DNA from: an uncultured Muribaculaceae bacterium
GTDB taxonomy: Bacteria; Bacteroidota; Bacteroidia; Bacteroidales; Muribaculaceae
DNA length: 49,157 bases
Direction: 5' to 3'
NCBI GenBank assembly: GCA_910584735.1
Contig: CAJUBM010000001.1
Location: 1 to 49,157, forward strand
Under the pieces are notes generated by a model. It was not told the DNA's origin and ran no database searches. It saw only the letters and a list, made by a program, of their open reading frames with translations. The position numbers and the translations under genes are program-made. This document shows, piece after piece, positions 16,485 through 25,886 of this stretch. Numbering within the stretch: position 1 is the stretch's first letter; each line of letters opens with the position of its first letter.

Positions 16485-18665
16485 TCAGTTCCCGAGTTCG
16501 GAAAGGAATTTTATCCGCATCATGCGTATCTCCTCCTCGGAATAGTCATTGCCGAGTTCCTGTATGGCCGCCTGCAGGGAGTCCGTGTCGGCCTCCTTGA
16601 AGTATTCGAAAATATCCTCCTGGTGGTCCTCATCGATAACCTCGTTTATAAAGTAGTCGATGTTTATCTTTGTCCCGGAATATACGATGGCCTCTATCTC
16701 GTCAAGCAACTCGCCGAATTCCATACATTTGGAATTTGCAAGTTCGTCAAGGTCTATCTTCCGGTCGATGGCCTGGATAATTGATATTTTTATCCGGCTC
16801 TTGTTTGCCACGGAGCGTACACGCAGGTCCTCGGGACGTTCTATTTCGTTATCCTCCACATGGCGGCGTATCACCTTTATGAACTCCTCGCCGTAGCGTT
16901 TGGCCTTGCCTGCCCCTACGCCGGTTATATTCTGTAGTTCCTCCATCGTTATGGGGTAAGTGGTGGCCATTGCCTCTAACGACGGGTCTTGGAATATCAC
17001 ATAGGGTGGCAGACTGTATTTCTTCGCGACTTTCTTGCGCAGGTCTTTCAGTATGGAGTAGAGCTCGGGGTCTACGGCACATGCCGCCCCGCTTTTTACA
17101 ACCACCTCTTCCTCGTGTTCGGTAAAGTCGTTATCTTCCACAATTTTGAATGGTTTTGGATGTTGCAGATACTTTTTGCCTTCGGCAGTGAGGCGTATAA
17201 GTCCGAAATTTTCAATATCGCGGTCAAGGTATCCGGCGATGTTTGCCTGACGGATAACGGCGGATAGATAACGTCGTTCTGTTCCTTGGGCACAGCCGAA
17301 AACTTCAAGTTCTTCATGCCGGTAGGAGCGTACTTCGTTAGTCTCCCTTCCGAGCATCACGTCTATAATATGGTCTGCTTTGAATTTTTCCTTTAAGGCG
17401 GCGATAGTTTCTATCACCGCGAGCAAATCTTCTTTAGCGTCCACTTGTTTTTTGGGATTTAAACAGTTATCGCAGTTCCCGCAGTTGTCTTCGAGATATT
17501 CCTCGCCGAAGTAGTGAAGCAGCGTTTTGCGGCGGCATACCGAAGATTCGGCATATGACGCGGTTTCGGCCAGCAGCTGTTTGCCTATTTCCTGTTCGGC
17601 CACAGGCTTCCCTTGCATGAATTTTTCAAGTTTGCGCAGGTCTTTGGCCGAATAGAAGGTTATGCACTGTCCTTCGCCGCCGTCACGTCCGGCGCGCCCG
17701 GTCTCCTGGTAGTATCCTTCAAGCGATTTGGGCATGTCGTAGTGTATCACGTAGCGCACATCGGGTTTGTCGATACCCATGCCGAAGGCTATGGTAGCCA
17801 CTATCACATCGACTTGTTCCAAAAGGAAGGCGTCCTGGTTGGCCGAACGGGTGGCAGAGTCCATACCCGCATGATAGGGGAGTGCCTTTATATTGTTAAC
17901 CTTCAGCAGTTCGGCGAGTTCCTCTACTTTCTTGCGGCTCAGGCAGTAGATGATTCCCGATTTGCCTTCGCGACCCTTTATGAAGCGGATTATGTCGTGG
18001 TCTACAGACGAGGTTTTCGGCCTGATTTCGTAGAACAGGTTGGCGCGGTTGAACGATGATTTGAAGACCACGGCATCGGACATGCCGAGATTTTTCTGTA
18101 TGTCGTGCTGCACCTTCGGAGTAGCCGTGGCTGTAAGGGCAATTACCGGGCGGGTGGAAATCTCGCTGATAATCGGCCTGATACGCCGGTATTCCGGGCG
18201 GAAGTCGTGTCCCCATTCGGAGATACAGTGGGCTTCGTCTACGGCATAGAACGAGATGGGAACTGTTTTAAGAAATTCAATATTGTCCTCTTTCGTAAGC
18301 GACTCGGGGGCTACGTAGAGCAGCTTGGTTTTGCCGGCAAGCACATCGGACTTTACCTGGTCGATAGCGGCGCGGTTGAGCGAGGAGTTAAGGAAGTGGG
18401 CCACCCCGTCGTCAGCCGAGAAGTTGCGCATGGCGTCCACCTGGTTCTTCATCAGTGCGATTAATGGAGAGATTACCACAGCCGTTCCCTCTGAGATAAG
18501 GGCCGGCAGCTGGTAGCACAGTGATTTTCCTCCGCCTGTAGGCATGAGTACGAACACGTCGTTGCCTTCAAGAAGCGAGAGCATTATCGCTTCCTGGTTG
18601 CCTTTGAAATTGTCGAAGCCGAAGTTTAATTTCAGTGCCTCGGTCAATTGCTGCTTGGTAGTCAT
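16485..18665 (-). CDS. recQ: ATP-dependent DNA helicase RecQ
   Basis: This 3'-5' superfamily 2 helicase acts in recombination and replication-fork repair. In 726 residues it shows Walker A MPTGGGKSLCYQLPA (near 40), the DEAH box AVDEAHCISEWGHDFRPEYR, motif VI QETGRAGRDGG, and the RecQ-C zinc cysteines (CRRKTLLHYFGE ... CGNCDNC). A winged-helix region and an HRDC domain (about 530-615, LRKKVAKKYSLPPYVIFQD, ITGVGAGKAKRYG) follow. The last ~110 residues are an acidic extension seen in Bacteroidota RecQ proteins. It is 52 bases after clpX, probably the same transcript. Confidence 0.96.
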   Translation of the reverse strand: MTTKQQLTEALKLNFGFDNFKGNQEAIMLSLLEGNDVFVLMPTGGGKSLCYQLPALISEGTAVVISPLIALMKNQVDAMRNFSADDGVAHFLNSSLNRAAIDQVKSDVLAGKTKLLYVAPESLTKEDNIEFLKTVPISFYAVDEAHCISEWGHDFRPEYRRIRPIISEISTRPVIALTATATPKVQHDIQKNLGMSDAVVFKSSFNRANLFYEIRPKTSSVDHDIIRFIKGREGKSGIIYCLSRKKVEELAELLKVNNIKALPYHAGMDSATRSANQDAFLLEQVDVIVATIAFGMGIDKPDVRYVIHYDMPKSLEGYYQETGRAGRDGGEGQCITFYSAKDLRKLEKFMQGKPVAEQEIGKQLLAETASYAESSVCRRKTLLHYFGEEYLEDNCGNCDNCLNPKKQVDAKEDLLAVIETIAALKEKFKADHIIDVMLGRETNEVRSYRHEELEVFGCAQGTERRYLSAVIRQANIAGYLDRDIENFGLIRLTAEGKKYLQHPKPFKIVEDNDFTEHEEEVVVKSGAACAVDPELYSILKDLRKKVAKKYSLPPYVIFQDPSLEAMATTYPITMEELQNITGVGAGKAKRYGEEFIKVIRRHVEDNEIERPEDLRVRSVANKSRIKISIIQAIDRKIDLDELANSKCMEFGELLDEIEAIVYSGTKINIDYFINEVIDEDHQEDIFEYFKEADTDSLQAAIQELGNDYSEEEIRMMRIKFLSELGN

Positions 18666-18717
18666 GGAGTCAAAAAAAGGTTAAAGCTGTGAGGAGAGAT
18701 ATTTCAGGGGTAGATTG

Positions 18718-19989
18718 TCAGGGGGCATCGGTGGCGGCCTGTGAATTTAACTCGTAGTGCGACTCACGGAGTTTTTCCATTACGTAGGGCGCCGACACTG
18801 TGAACTCTTTCTCATCTTTCGAAGGGAGGTCGAACATGGCGTCTATCATCACGGTCTCTACTATCGCTCTGAGACCTCGTGCCCCGAGCTTGTATTCAAT
18901 AGCCTTGTCAACGATAGTGTCAAGAGCTTCCGGGGCGAACGTGAGTTTTACGCCGTCCATGGCGAACAGCTTCTCGTACTGGCGAGTTATAGCGTTTTTC
19001 GGCTCGGTAAGTACGCGGCGCAGGGCTTCCCTGTCGAGTGGTTCAAGGTGGGTAAGAATGGGAAGGCGCCCGATTATCTCCGGGATTAGCCCGAAAGATT
19101 TGAGATCCTGCGGGGCCACGTAGTTGAGATAGGAGTCGGAATTTATACGCCGTGAGGCATCGGTGGTGTAGCCTACGGCGTGGGTGTTGAGCCTTTGGGC
19201 AATCTTACGCTCTATGCCGTCGAAGGCTCCCCCGCAGATGAAGAGTATGTTTTTGGTGTCTACGGGAATCATGCGCTGCTCGGGGTGCTTCCTTCCCCCT
19301 TGGGGAGGCACGTTCACCACCGACCCCTCCAAGAGCTTGAGAAGACCTTGTTGTACGCCTTCGCCCGATACGTCGCGGGTTATGGACGGGTTGTCCCCCT
19401 TGCGGGCTATTTTGTCTATCTCGTCAATGAAGACGATACCTTTCTGGGCTTTCTCCACATTGTAGTCGGCCACCTGTAGCAGGCGTGTCAGAAGGCTTTC
19501 GATATCTTCCCCTACGTAACCGGCCTGGGTAAGCACGGTGGCGTCAACTATTGTGAACGGCACTTTCAGCAAACGGGCTATGGTCTTGGCGAGCAATGTC
19601 TTGCCTGTGCCTGTAGGGCCAACCAACACGATGTTGGATTTTTCGATGTCAACATCATCGTCGCCGGGCTGCTGGAGGCGTTTGTAATGGTTGTAAACGG
19701 CTACCGATAGATAGCGTTTGGCAGAATCCTGGCCGATTACGTATTGGTCGAGGTATTCTTTTATCTCGCGGGGCTTCGGAATTGACTCCATCCCTGTCTC
19801 GATATCGGCACCTTTTTTCCCTGCGGCCTGTTTCATGGTTCCACGATACTCCTGCAGGATGTCATGGAGAGCATCGGCGCAGTCGGAACACATAAAGACC
19901 TCGGGGTCGATGGCTGACGGTATCAGCACCTCCACCTCGTTGCCTTTACGGCCGCAGAAAGCACATGTCTCTATTTTCTTTCTTGCCAT
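18718..19989 (-). CDS. clpX: ATP-dependent Clp protease ATP-binding subunit ClpX
   Basis: ClpX is the AAA+ unfoldase that feeds tagged or regulatory proteins into ClpP. The 423 residues start with the C4 zinc-binding domain (CAFCGRKG ... CSDC, about 9-38). The AAA+ core follows with Walker A VGPTGTGKTLLAK, Walker B IVFIDEIDKIA and pore loop GYVGEDIE. The RKHPEQRMI region and sensor motifs LGARGLRAIVE complete it. The ClpP-binding IGF-type loop is not obvious by eye. It starts 23 bases after clpP, so the protease subunits are made together. Confidence 0.97.
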   Translation of the reverse strand: MARKKIETCAFCGRKGNEVEVLIPSAIDPEVFMCSDCADALHDILQEYRGTMKQAAGKKGADIETGMESIPKPREIKEYLDQYVIGQDSAKRYLSVAVYNHYKRLQQPGDDDVDIEKSNIVLVGPTGTGKTLLAKTIARLLKVPFTIVDATVLTQAGYVGEDIESLLTRLLQVADYNVEKAQKGIVFIDEIDKIARKGDNPSITRDVSGEGVQQGLLKLLEGSVVNVPPQGGRKHPEQRMIPVDTKNILFICGGAFDGIERKIAQRLNTHAVGYTTDASRRINSDSYLNYVAPQDLKSFGLIPEIIGRLPILTHLEPLDREALRRVLTEPKNAITRQYEKLFAMDGVKLTFAPEALDTIVDKAIEYKLGARGLRAIVETVMIDAMFDLPSKDEKEFTVSAPYVMEKLRESHYELNSQAATDAP

Positions 19990-20012
19990 TTTAGTTTTTT
20001 ACGGTTTCCGTA

Positions 20013-20699
20013 TCAGGCTTTTTCTTTTATGAGGACCTTGTCGATCATGCCGTATTCCTTCGCTTCTGCGGCAGTCATCCAATAGTCACGGTCAGAGTCA
20101 GCCTCCACCTTTTCGATGGGTTGCCCGGAGTGATTGGCAATAATCTGGTAGAGTTCATGTTTTAGTTTCAGAATCTCACGTGCCGTGATTTCTATGTCGG
20201 AAGCCTGTCCCTGGGCGCCGCCCATGGGCTGGTGTATCATCACTCGCGAATGGGGAAGAGCGAATCTCTTGCCGGCGGTGCCGCTTACGAGCAGCACTGC
20301 GGCCATAGAGGCTGCCATGCCGGTGCATATTGTGGCAACATCGCTCTGGATATATTGCATGGTGTCGTATATCCCCAGGCCGGCATATACCGATCCGCCG
20401 GGAGAGTTTATGTAGATCGATATGTCTTTTCCGGGATCGGCCGAGTCAAGGTAGAGCAACTGGGCCTGTACCACGTTGGCGGAATAGTCGTTTACATCGG
20501 TTCCGAGGAAGATGATGCGGTCCATCATCAGGCGGGAGAACACGTCCATCTGCGCCACGTTGAGCTGGCGCTCCTCTATGATGGTGGGGGAGATATAGCT
20601 TGAGGTTATGGTGTTGTTGGCGGCTGAAGTGAACTGGTCAAGTGCCAGCCCGTTCATCCCCAGGTGCTTTACAGCGTAATTACGAAAATCATTTTTCAT
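20013..20699 (-). CDS. clpP: ATP-dependent Clp protease proteolytic subunit
   Basis: This serine peptidase forms the tetradecameric chamber of ClpXP. Residues are consistent with the family triad: Ser131 in GMAASMA, His156 in SRVMIHQP and an Asp in the DSDRDYWMTAAEA segment. The glycine-rich INSPGGSVYAG strand is present. With 228 residues it has a longer N-terminus (about 35 extra residues before ERQLNVAQM) than E. coli ClpP, probably a processed propeptide as in other Bacteroidota. A promoter candidate lies about 107-139 bases upstream. Confidence 0.97.
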   Translation of the reverse strand: MKNDFRNYAVKHLGMNGLALDQFTSAANNTITSSYISPTIIEERQLNVAQMDVFSRLMMDRIIFLGTDVNDYSANVVQAQLLYLDSADPGKDISIYINSPGGSVYAGLGIYDTMQYIQSDVATICTGMAASMAAVLLVSGTAGKRFALPHSRVMIHQPMGGAQGQASDIEITAREILKLKHELYQIIANHSGQPIEKVEADSDRDYWMTAAEAKEYGMIDKVLIKEKA

Positions 20700-20805
20700 A
20701 ATGTCCTATAATAGATGTAGTGGTTTTTACTTAGAAATTGGAATAAAAAAATCTTATAAGTGGCTGCTCGTTGTCTTATATGTATTCCGTCAGCCAAAAC
20801 ATATT

Positions 20806-20838
20806 CAAAGATACAACATTTTTGGCGTTTGTGTGCAA
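20806..20838 (-). promoter_or_regulatory. candidate promoter of the clpP-clpX-recQ-fur operon
   Basis: On the minus strand TTGC (20838-20835) is followed after 21 bases by TATCTTTG (20813-20806), matching TTnG-N19/21-TAnnTTTG. It predicts a leader of about 100 bases before clpP. The rest of 20700-20979 holds AT-rich sequence and the tig terminator. Confidence 0.45.
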
Positions 20839-20898
20839 TTTTGGGATAAAAAAATGCTAAACTGTATTATTTGGAGGTTCTACGGCGGTTGTGTAGAG

Positions 20899-20934
20899 AA
20901 AACGGCCTCATCTCAAATCGAGATAAGGCCGTTT
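20899..20934 (-). terminator. terminator of the trigger factor gene
   Basis: AAAACGGCCTCATCTC (20899-20914) pairs with GAGATAAGGCCGTTT (20920-20934) with one mismatch around a five-base loop. On the minus strand the hairpin is followed by TTTTCT. It starts 46 bases beyond the tig stop codon. Confidence 0.65.
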
Positions 20935-20979
20935 GCAATGTATCGGGTATTATATCCTGATTCTGTAGCAGGCAGGGGA

Positions 20980-22350
20980 TTACTCCGTTGCCCCTTCGGG
21001 GTTGGCGAGCTTCTTGAACTCGTCAAGGGTCAGTGTCTTCTCGTCAAGGGAAACAAGGGCCTTGATTACGTTGAAGAGTTTGCGGTTGGCTACATCTTCG
21101 CGTATGCGGCGGCTGTAGTTCTTGTCTTCTAGGATACGCTTTGCATAGGTGGTGATGGTCTCGTCGTCCATGTTGGTCATGCCGTACTGGGCGAACTGCT
21201 GGAGGGCGATTGACTTGGCGAAGTTGAGGACATCCTCTTCCGTAACCTTTATATCCTGGTTGCGGGCTATGGCACCCTGGATGAGTTCCCATTTGATGCC
21301 GGGTACCATCTTTTCATATTCGGTGTCTACGTTCTCGGCGGTGAGACCTTCGTTGCGGGCAACGAGCCATTTCTTAAGAAACTCGGCGGGGAGGTCGAAA
21401 TTGCCGAAACGTTTTACAATCTCGTCCTGCACGTCACGGTTGAACATCATGTCGGAGTTGGGGGCGAGCTGGGAGGCGATCATCTTGCGCAGTTCTTCGT
21501 AATAGGCGGCTTCATCGGTGATTTCAGAGCCGGCGAAGACTTCCTTGTAGAACTGTTCGCCGTGTTCGGCGGGTTTTACCACGATGATTTCGGAGATGGC
21601 CATTTCGAAGTTGTCTTTCATCTCTGCGGCTTTCTCCTTGTCGATGTGGAGCATGGAGGCCAGTTCGGCAGCGTTGCCGTTGCAGGTGTCCCAGGGGTTG
21701 AAGGCCACTTTGTCGCCAACCTTCTTGCCCATGAACTTGTCGGCTTCAGCCTCGCTCTTGAAGAACATAGGGGCTACGATGCCGTCTACCACCTGGATTG
21801 CCTCTTCATCGCTGCGTACGTTGCCATCGGCATCAAGCTGCATGATGGCTCCCTTTACGAGGGCTTTCCCCTCAACTGTCTCACCGGGTACCTGTGCGCC
21901 GAAACGCTCGCGGAGGGCAGTGTCCTGCTGGTCCACCATCTCCTGTGACACCTCTATATTATAGTAAGGCATGTGGAAATCCTTGTTGAGGGTCACGTTT
22001 ACCTCCGGGCTGAGGCCGATTTCATATTCAAAGGTGTAATCCTTGTCATCGAGGTTCACTTCCTGTACTTTTACAGGGAGGGGTTCGCCGAGTATGTCGA
22101 CCTTGTTCTCACGCAGATAGTTGATTACGGCGTTGAATACCTCTTCGTTGAGTACGTGGCTCTTGACATCTTTACCGAAGCGGCGGCGAAGCTGTTCGAT
22201 GGAAACATGGCCCGGACGGAAACCGGGAATCTGGCGGGTGCGGCCTATCTCTTTGAGTTCCTTGTTTACTTTCTGAAGGTAGTCGTTTTCAACAACGGCC
22301 ACCTTGATGAGACCTTCCAGTTCCGAGGTCTTTTCGAGAGTTACTTGCAT
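20980..22350 (-). CDS. tig: trigger factor (ribosome-associated chaperone and peptidyl-prolyl isomerase)
   Basis: Trigger factor binds nascent chains at ribosomal protein L23. The 456-residue sequence begins with the ribosome-binding domain (about 1-130), including the tail signature GFRPGHVSIEQLRRRFG, close to the family GFRxGKxP motif. The middle FKBP-like domain is divergent (VDGIVAPMFFKSEAEADKFMGKKVGDKVAF), as is usual in Bacteroidota where proline isomerase residues are poorly kept. A long helical C-terminal chaperone domain ends it. It sits upstream of clpP in the same direction with its own terminator and a promoter at 22461-22491. Confidence 0.93.
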   Translation of the reverse strand: MQVTLEKTSELEGLIKVAVVENDYLQKVNKELKEIGRTRQIPGFRPGHVSIEQLRRRFGKDVKSHVLNEEVFNAVINYLRENKVDILGEPLPVKVQEVNLDDKDYTFEYEIGLSPEVNVTLNKDFHMPYYNIEVSQEMVDQQDTALRERFGAQVPGETVEGKALVKGAIMQLDADGNVRSDEEAIQVVDGIVAPMFFKSEAEADKFMGKKVGDKVAFNPWDTCNGNAAELASMLHIDKEKAAEMKDNFEMAISEIIVVKPAEHGEQFYKEVFAGSEITDEAAYYEELRKMIASQLAPNSDMMFNRDVQDEIVKRFGNFDLPAEFLKKWLVARNEGLTAENVDTEYEKMVPGIKWELIQGAIARNQDIKVTEEDVLNFAKSIALQQFAQYGMTNMDDETITTYAKRILEDKNYSRRIREDVANRKLFNVIKALVSLDEKTLTLDEFKKLANPEGATE

Positions 22351-22460
22351 GGCTTGAATGAAGCGTTATTTTGTTTAGTTGTTATTCGTATAATATTTTT
22401 TGTGTATGAAAGTTCACAATACACCGGGGGAAAGGGTAAGGTGCATGACATTTCACCCTG

Positions 22461-22491
22461 CAAAATTAATCTTAAATTTCCACACCGCCAA
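22461..22491 (-). promoter_or_regulatory. promoter candidate for tig
   Basis: On the minus strand TTGG (22491-22488) is followed after 19 bases by TAATTTTG (22468-22461), fitting the Bacteroidota consensus. This gives a leader of about 100 bases to the start codon at 22350. The remainder of 22351-22645 shows only AT-rich spacer and the divergent candidate box at 22600. Confidence 0.5.
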
Positions 22492-22599
22492 CCTCCGTGC
22501 CGTTTTTTTGCTGTCGGGGCTATTGGGCGTTTATCAATTCCGAATGGTGCTTAACATATTTTAATTAACATCGTATAAGCATACTCTTGGAAATTTGCG

Positions 22600-22607
22600 T
22601 AAGTTTG
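22600..22607 (+). promoter_or_regulatory. candidate -7 box for the membrane-anchored regulator gene
   Basis: TAAGTTTG fits TAnnTTTG and lies 38 bases before the start codon at 22646. A matching -33 element is not seen. Confidence 0.35.
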
Positions 22608-22645
22608 TCGGTAGTTCTGTCTTTAGTTGAGGAATCAGACACATT

Positions 22646-23656
22646 ATGCGATGGTTGCTGTACATAGTATCGGTGATTGTGATAAGCTCATGCTCCGTCA
22701 CAGACCGCCGTCATGGCCGTGAGCTTGACCGGGCGGAGGAACTTATGGGAACCTCTCCGGCTGAGGCTTTTGAGCGGCTCAACGCACTGGATGTGGCGTC
22801 TATGGAGGATTCTGCATCGGTTGCGCGGTGGGCGTTGCTCTATAGCGAGGCTATGGCGGCCAACAGGCTCGTGGCGCCATCCGACTCGATTGTTGACATA
22901 GCCGTAGGGTATTATCGGCGGAAGGACATGTCGCATGAATTGGCCCGCTCTATCCAAGCTAAGGCCGCATTGCACGATGTGCGCCGTCAGGAAGGGGCGG
23001 ATGACCTTATGGCAGCCAGGTACACACAAAAAGAGAAGGAATACTACCTCTATCGGGAACGCGTGAGGCGTGAGCGGCTTATGTGGGGGGCTGTTATCGT
23101 GGTGCTGGCGGCTGCGGCAGGCTTTCTCTGGCTATGGCAGAGGCTTCGAATAAACCGTTTGCGTACTGAGGCGTTGATGGCGGAGGCCGCAGGGCTAAGG
23201 GGGATGTTGCACGATTACAGAAACGATGTGTCGTGTAAGGGGCAGAAACTAAGGCAGCTTTTAAGCAGGCGTTTTTCTTTGATAGACTCGCTGTGTGGAA
23301 CTTACTACGAATCACAAGGCACGAATATAGAGCGTAAGGCTCTTGCCGAACGGGTAAGGTTGGAGATTGAGGCTCTTAAGAACGATGCGGGGATGTTCGC
23401 GGAAATGGAGCAGACGGTCAACGACTGCCGCGACAATCTATTGGGGCGCCTGAAGTCAGATTATCCCACTATCAGCATGGCTGATTACCGGCTTGCGGTT
23501 TATCTTGCCTGCGGGTTTTCAAATCGTGCGATAAGCCTTCTGTCAGGGCAGAGCCTGGATGTGGTCTATAAACGGAAGTCGCGTTTGAAAATGAAATTGG
23601 GCGGTATTTCCGCAAAGACAGGCAATGATTTCGCAGTGATTTTCAACGCTCGGTGA
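22646..23656 (+). CDS. membrane-anchored putative transcriptional regulator with LuxR-like C-terminal helix-turn-helix
   Basis: The 336-residue protein starts with a short signal whose VIVISSC resembles a lipobox (Cys16). A helical periplasmic segment with TPR-like character follows at about 25-145 (ERLNALDVASMEDSASVARWALLYSEAMAA). One transmembrane helix is at about 152-170 (GAVIVVLAAAAGFLWLW). The cytoplasmic coiled coil at about 175-265 leads to a C-terminal domain ISMADYRLAVYLACGFSNRAISLLSGQSLDVVYKRKSRLKMKL. That segment has the shape of the helix-turn-helix used by Bacteroidales membrane regulators with TPR sensors. The periplasmic part is short for the group. It lies 133 bases before a beta-barrel receptor that it may control; this link is inference. 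Confidence 0.65.
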   Translation: MRWLLYIVSVIVISSCSVTDRRHGRELDRAEELMGTSPAEAFERLNALDVASMEDSASVARWALLYSEAMAANRLVAPSDSIVDIAVGYYRRKDMSHELARSIQAKAALHDVRRQEGADDLMAARYTQKEKEYYLYRERVRRERLMWGAVIVVLAAAAGFLWLWQRLRINRLRTEALMAEAAGLRGMLHDYRNDVSCKGQKLRQLLSRRFSLIDSLCGTYYESQGTNIERKALAERVRLEIEALKNDAGMFAEMEQTVNDCRDNLLGRLKSDYPTISMADYRLAVYLACGFSNRAISLLSGQSLDVVYKRKSRLKMKLGGISAKTGNDFAVIFNAR

Positions 23657-23737
23657 CGAAGGTCAGGAATAAACGGGAGCTAACGTTGTAATATGTTGTA
23701 AATTAGTGGTTTGAGATTGTGAACGTCAGACTTTTAT

Positions 23738-23770
23738 TTTGGATTTTAGTCTGCGGTGGGAGTAATTTTG
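23738..23770 (+). promoter_or_regulatory. promoter of the outer-membrane beta-barrel gene
   Basis: TTTG (23738-23741), 21 bases, then TAATTTTG (23763-23770). The start codon at 23790 is only 19 bases after the box, so the leader is very short. The barrel gene can therefore be transcribed separately from the regulator gene before it. Confidence 0.55.
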
Positions 23771-23789
23771 CGGTAAAAAAAGCTCTCAT

Positions 23790-25886
23790 ATGTATTTAAA
23801 GAAATTCACAGCCGCCGTGCTGTTTATGGGCCTTCCCCTCGTGGCTATAGCCGTTACCGATGAGGAGAGAAACGAAGAATCGCTTGTCAAAGAACTGGAG
23901 GAAATTGTGGTTTCCGCACGTCAACCTGCTACCAGGCTGGAAGGGACTACCTTGGTTACTAACGTAGCCGGATCGGAATTGGAGAATATAGGAAATGCGT
24001 TTGACCTTCTCGCGCAACTGCCCATGGTCGTAGTGGAGGATGACGCGGTATCGGTGTCGGGAAAAGGGGGTGTGGAGATTTTTATTGACGGGCGCCCGAT
24101 GCGCGACGAAGCCGAATTGCGGCAACTTCTATCTTCCGATATACGCAAGGTGGAGTTGTTGATGGCGCCGGGTGCATCCTATGGCAGCACTACGGGGGCG
24201 GTATTGAGAATATCAACCCGGCGGCGCTTTACAAAAGGAATCTCCCTTGCCGTTACTTTGGAGGGGAAGCGGCGCCGCAGATGGTCGGAAGGAGTATTGG
24301 CCGATATGTCATATCGAATCGGTAACGACTGGGAGATATTCTTTTCCGGGATTGCGGATCGTACAGAATCGTTGGTGAAAGGCACTACTTTCAATTATCT
24401 TGATTATAATGGTATGCCTGTGACTGTTGGGAGTTCTCAGCATAGCGCCCGCACCGAGCGCTCAGGGACGGTGAAAGGTGGCTTCAATTATCATAGAAGC
24501 GGCCAGTCGGTGGGGGCATATTACAGATTTGCTCCCGAGAGGGCGACATTGCTTAACAACGGCACGGAATGGGTTGACGACACGCCGCCGGTTGCCGGCG
24601 ATATAAGCTCGGAGGATAAGGGGCGAAGCCACTTGGTCTCATTGTATTATGACGGTGATTTCGGTAGTGGCCGTAGGCTCCACTTCGATGGCATATTCCG
24701 CAGGGCTACCTCGGAGAATAACGTCGGTATGTCCTATCCCGATGATGGAAGTCTGGTGCCGGTAAACTCGGTGTCGGATAGATCGTCTACTCTGTGGGGC
24801 GGTAAGTTGTATATGGAACATCCGATTTTCGGAGGCTTGTTGACGGCAGGTGGGGAAGGCACAAAGACGGCATCTTCCCTTGATTATATGATGTTGAACC
24901 AGGAAGTGTCCTCCTATATTCCGTCATCGATTTCCGATTCAAGACAGACCTCATTTGCGGCTTTTGCATCCTGGAACCGCATGTTTGACAGGTTGAGTGT
25001 GTCGGTAGGTGCGCGTTACGAATATGTGGATTATGTGTTTGAGGTAAACTCAGTGCGCGACAATGATGTGAGCAGGCGTTCACATACGGTAACCCCCGAT
25101 ATTTCGTTAGGATGGATTTTTGATGAACGCTCACAGATAACGCTTTCATATAAGTCTGCTAAGGTGCGGCCTCCATATGCTCAACTTACCGGTGCGCTGA
25201 ACTATGTGGGGCTGCATCAGATAGAGGGTGGAAATCCAGCGTTGGCCGATGAACGCATGCACTCTGTGCAGATGTTCGGCATGTGGGATAGTTTTATGCT
25301 ACAGGCGGCTTTCACCCGCAGTGACGACACATATGCGTTTGTGAAGCGACTTTATCCGGCTCCGTCATTGCAGCTTATGATGCAACCGGTGAATGTGGAT
25401 GTTTCTTCTCTTGACGTCTACTTGGTTTGGGAAAGGCGTGTGCGCGCCTGGCGTCCATCTCTGGAGCTTGGTCTTTACCAACAATGGATGAGGCTGGGAG
25501 GGGATGCCTATAACAAGCCGATATTCTCATATTCGTTTGGCAACACGTTTACGCTTCCGTGGAATCTGTTGCTGACGGCTAACTTTCGCGGACAGTCGTG
25601 CGGCGACATGCACACCAACCGTTTCGCGGCATCATGGTTTACGGCATCAGCATCCTTAGGGCGCGACTTCCTTAAGGACGGCGCTCTACAAATCAGGCTG
25701 TCGGCTACGGATATATTTAATACGGCATGCAACGATTGGTCGATGCATACCTTCGGGGTATTTATGGATAAACGTCAGAGTTATGACCGCCGTGGAGTGG
25801 CACTCTCTCTTACATATCGTTTCCAGCCGCGTAAGGTTAAGTATATGGGTGGAAGTGCGGCCGAAGCCGAGGAGCGGAGATTATAG
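23790..25886 (+). CDS. TonB-dependent-receptor-like outer-membrane beta-barrel protein
   Basis: The 698-residue protein has a signal peptide at about 1-22. A plug-like segment begins at about 35 (ELEEIVVSARQPATRLEGTTLVTNV) and includes LAQLPMVVVEDDAVSVSGKGGVEIFIDGRPM and VELLMAPGASYGSTTGAVLRI. The rest is amphipathic beta-strand typical of the outer membrane protein beta-barrel family (PF14905-like), ending in a conserved LSLTYRFQPRK and a short tail. The N-terminal carboxypeptidase-regulatory-like domain common in this family is absent. It follows the membrane-anchored HTH protein and has its own promoter. The ligand is unknown. Confidence 0.85.
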   Translation: MYLKKFTAAVLFMGLPLVAIAVTDEERNEESLVKELEEIVVSARQPATRLEGTTLVTNVAGSELENIGNAFDLLAQLPMVVVEDDAVSVSGKGGVEIFIDGRPMRDEAELRQLLSSDIRKVELLMAPGASYGSTTGAVLRISTRRRFTKGISLAVTLEGKRRRRWSEGVLADMSYRIGNDWEIFFSGIADRTESLVKGTTFNYLDYNGMPVTVGSSQHSARTERSGTVKGGFNYHRSGQSVGAYYRFAPERATLLNNGTEWVDDTPPVAGDISSEDKGRSHLVSLYYDGDFGSGRRLHFDGIFRRATSENNVGMSYPDDGSLVPVNSVSDRSSTLWGGKLYMEHPIFGGLLTAGGEGTKTASSLDYMMLNQEVSSYIPSSISDSRQTSFAAFASWNRMFDRLSVSVGARYEYVDYVFEVNSVRDNDVSRRSHTVTPDISLGWIFDERSQITLSYKSAKVRPPYAQLTGALNYVGLHQIEGGNPALADERMHSVQMFGMWDSFMLQAAFTRSDDTYAFVKRLYPAPSLQLMMQPVNVDVSSLDVYLVWERRVRAWRPSLELGLYQQWMRLGGDAYNKPIFSYSFGNTFTLPWNLLLTANFRGQSCGDMHTNRFAASWFTASASLGRDFLKDGALQIRLSATDIFNTACNDWSMHTFGVFMDKRQSYDRRGVALSLTYRFQPRKVKYMGGSAAEAEERRL

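Noticed and set aside
22351..22645. Possible small RNA gene in the 295-base tig/regulator intergenic region
   Set aside because: Apart from two divergent promoter candidates I found no stable hairpin or terminator.
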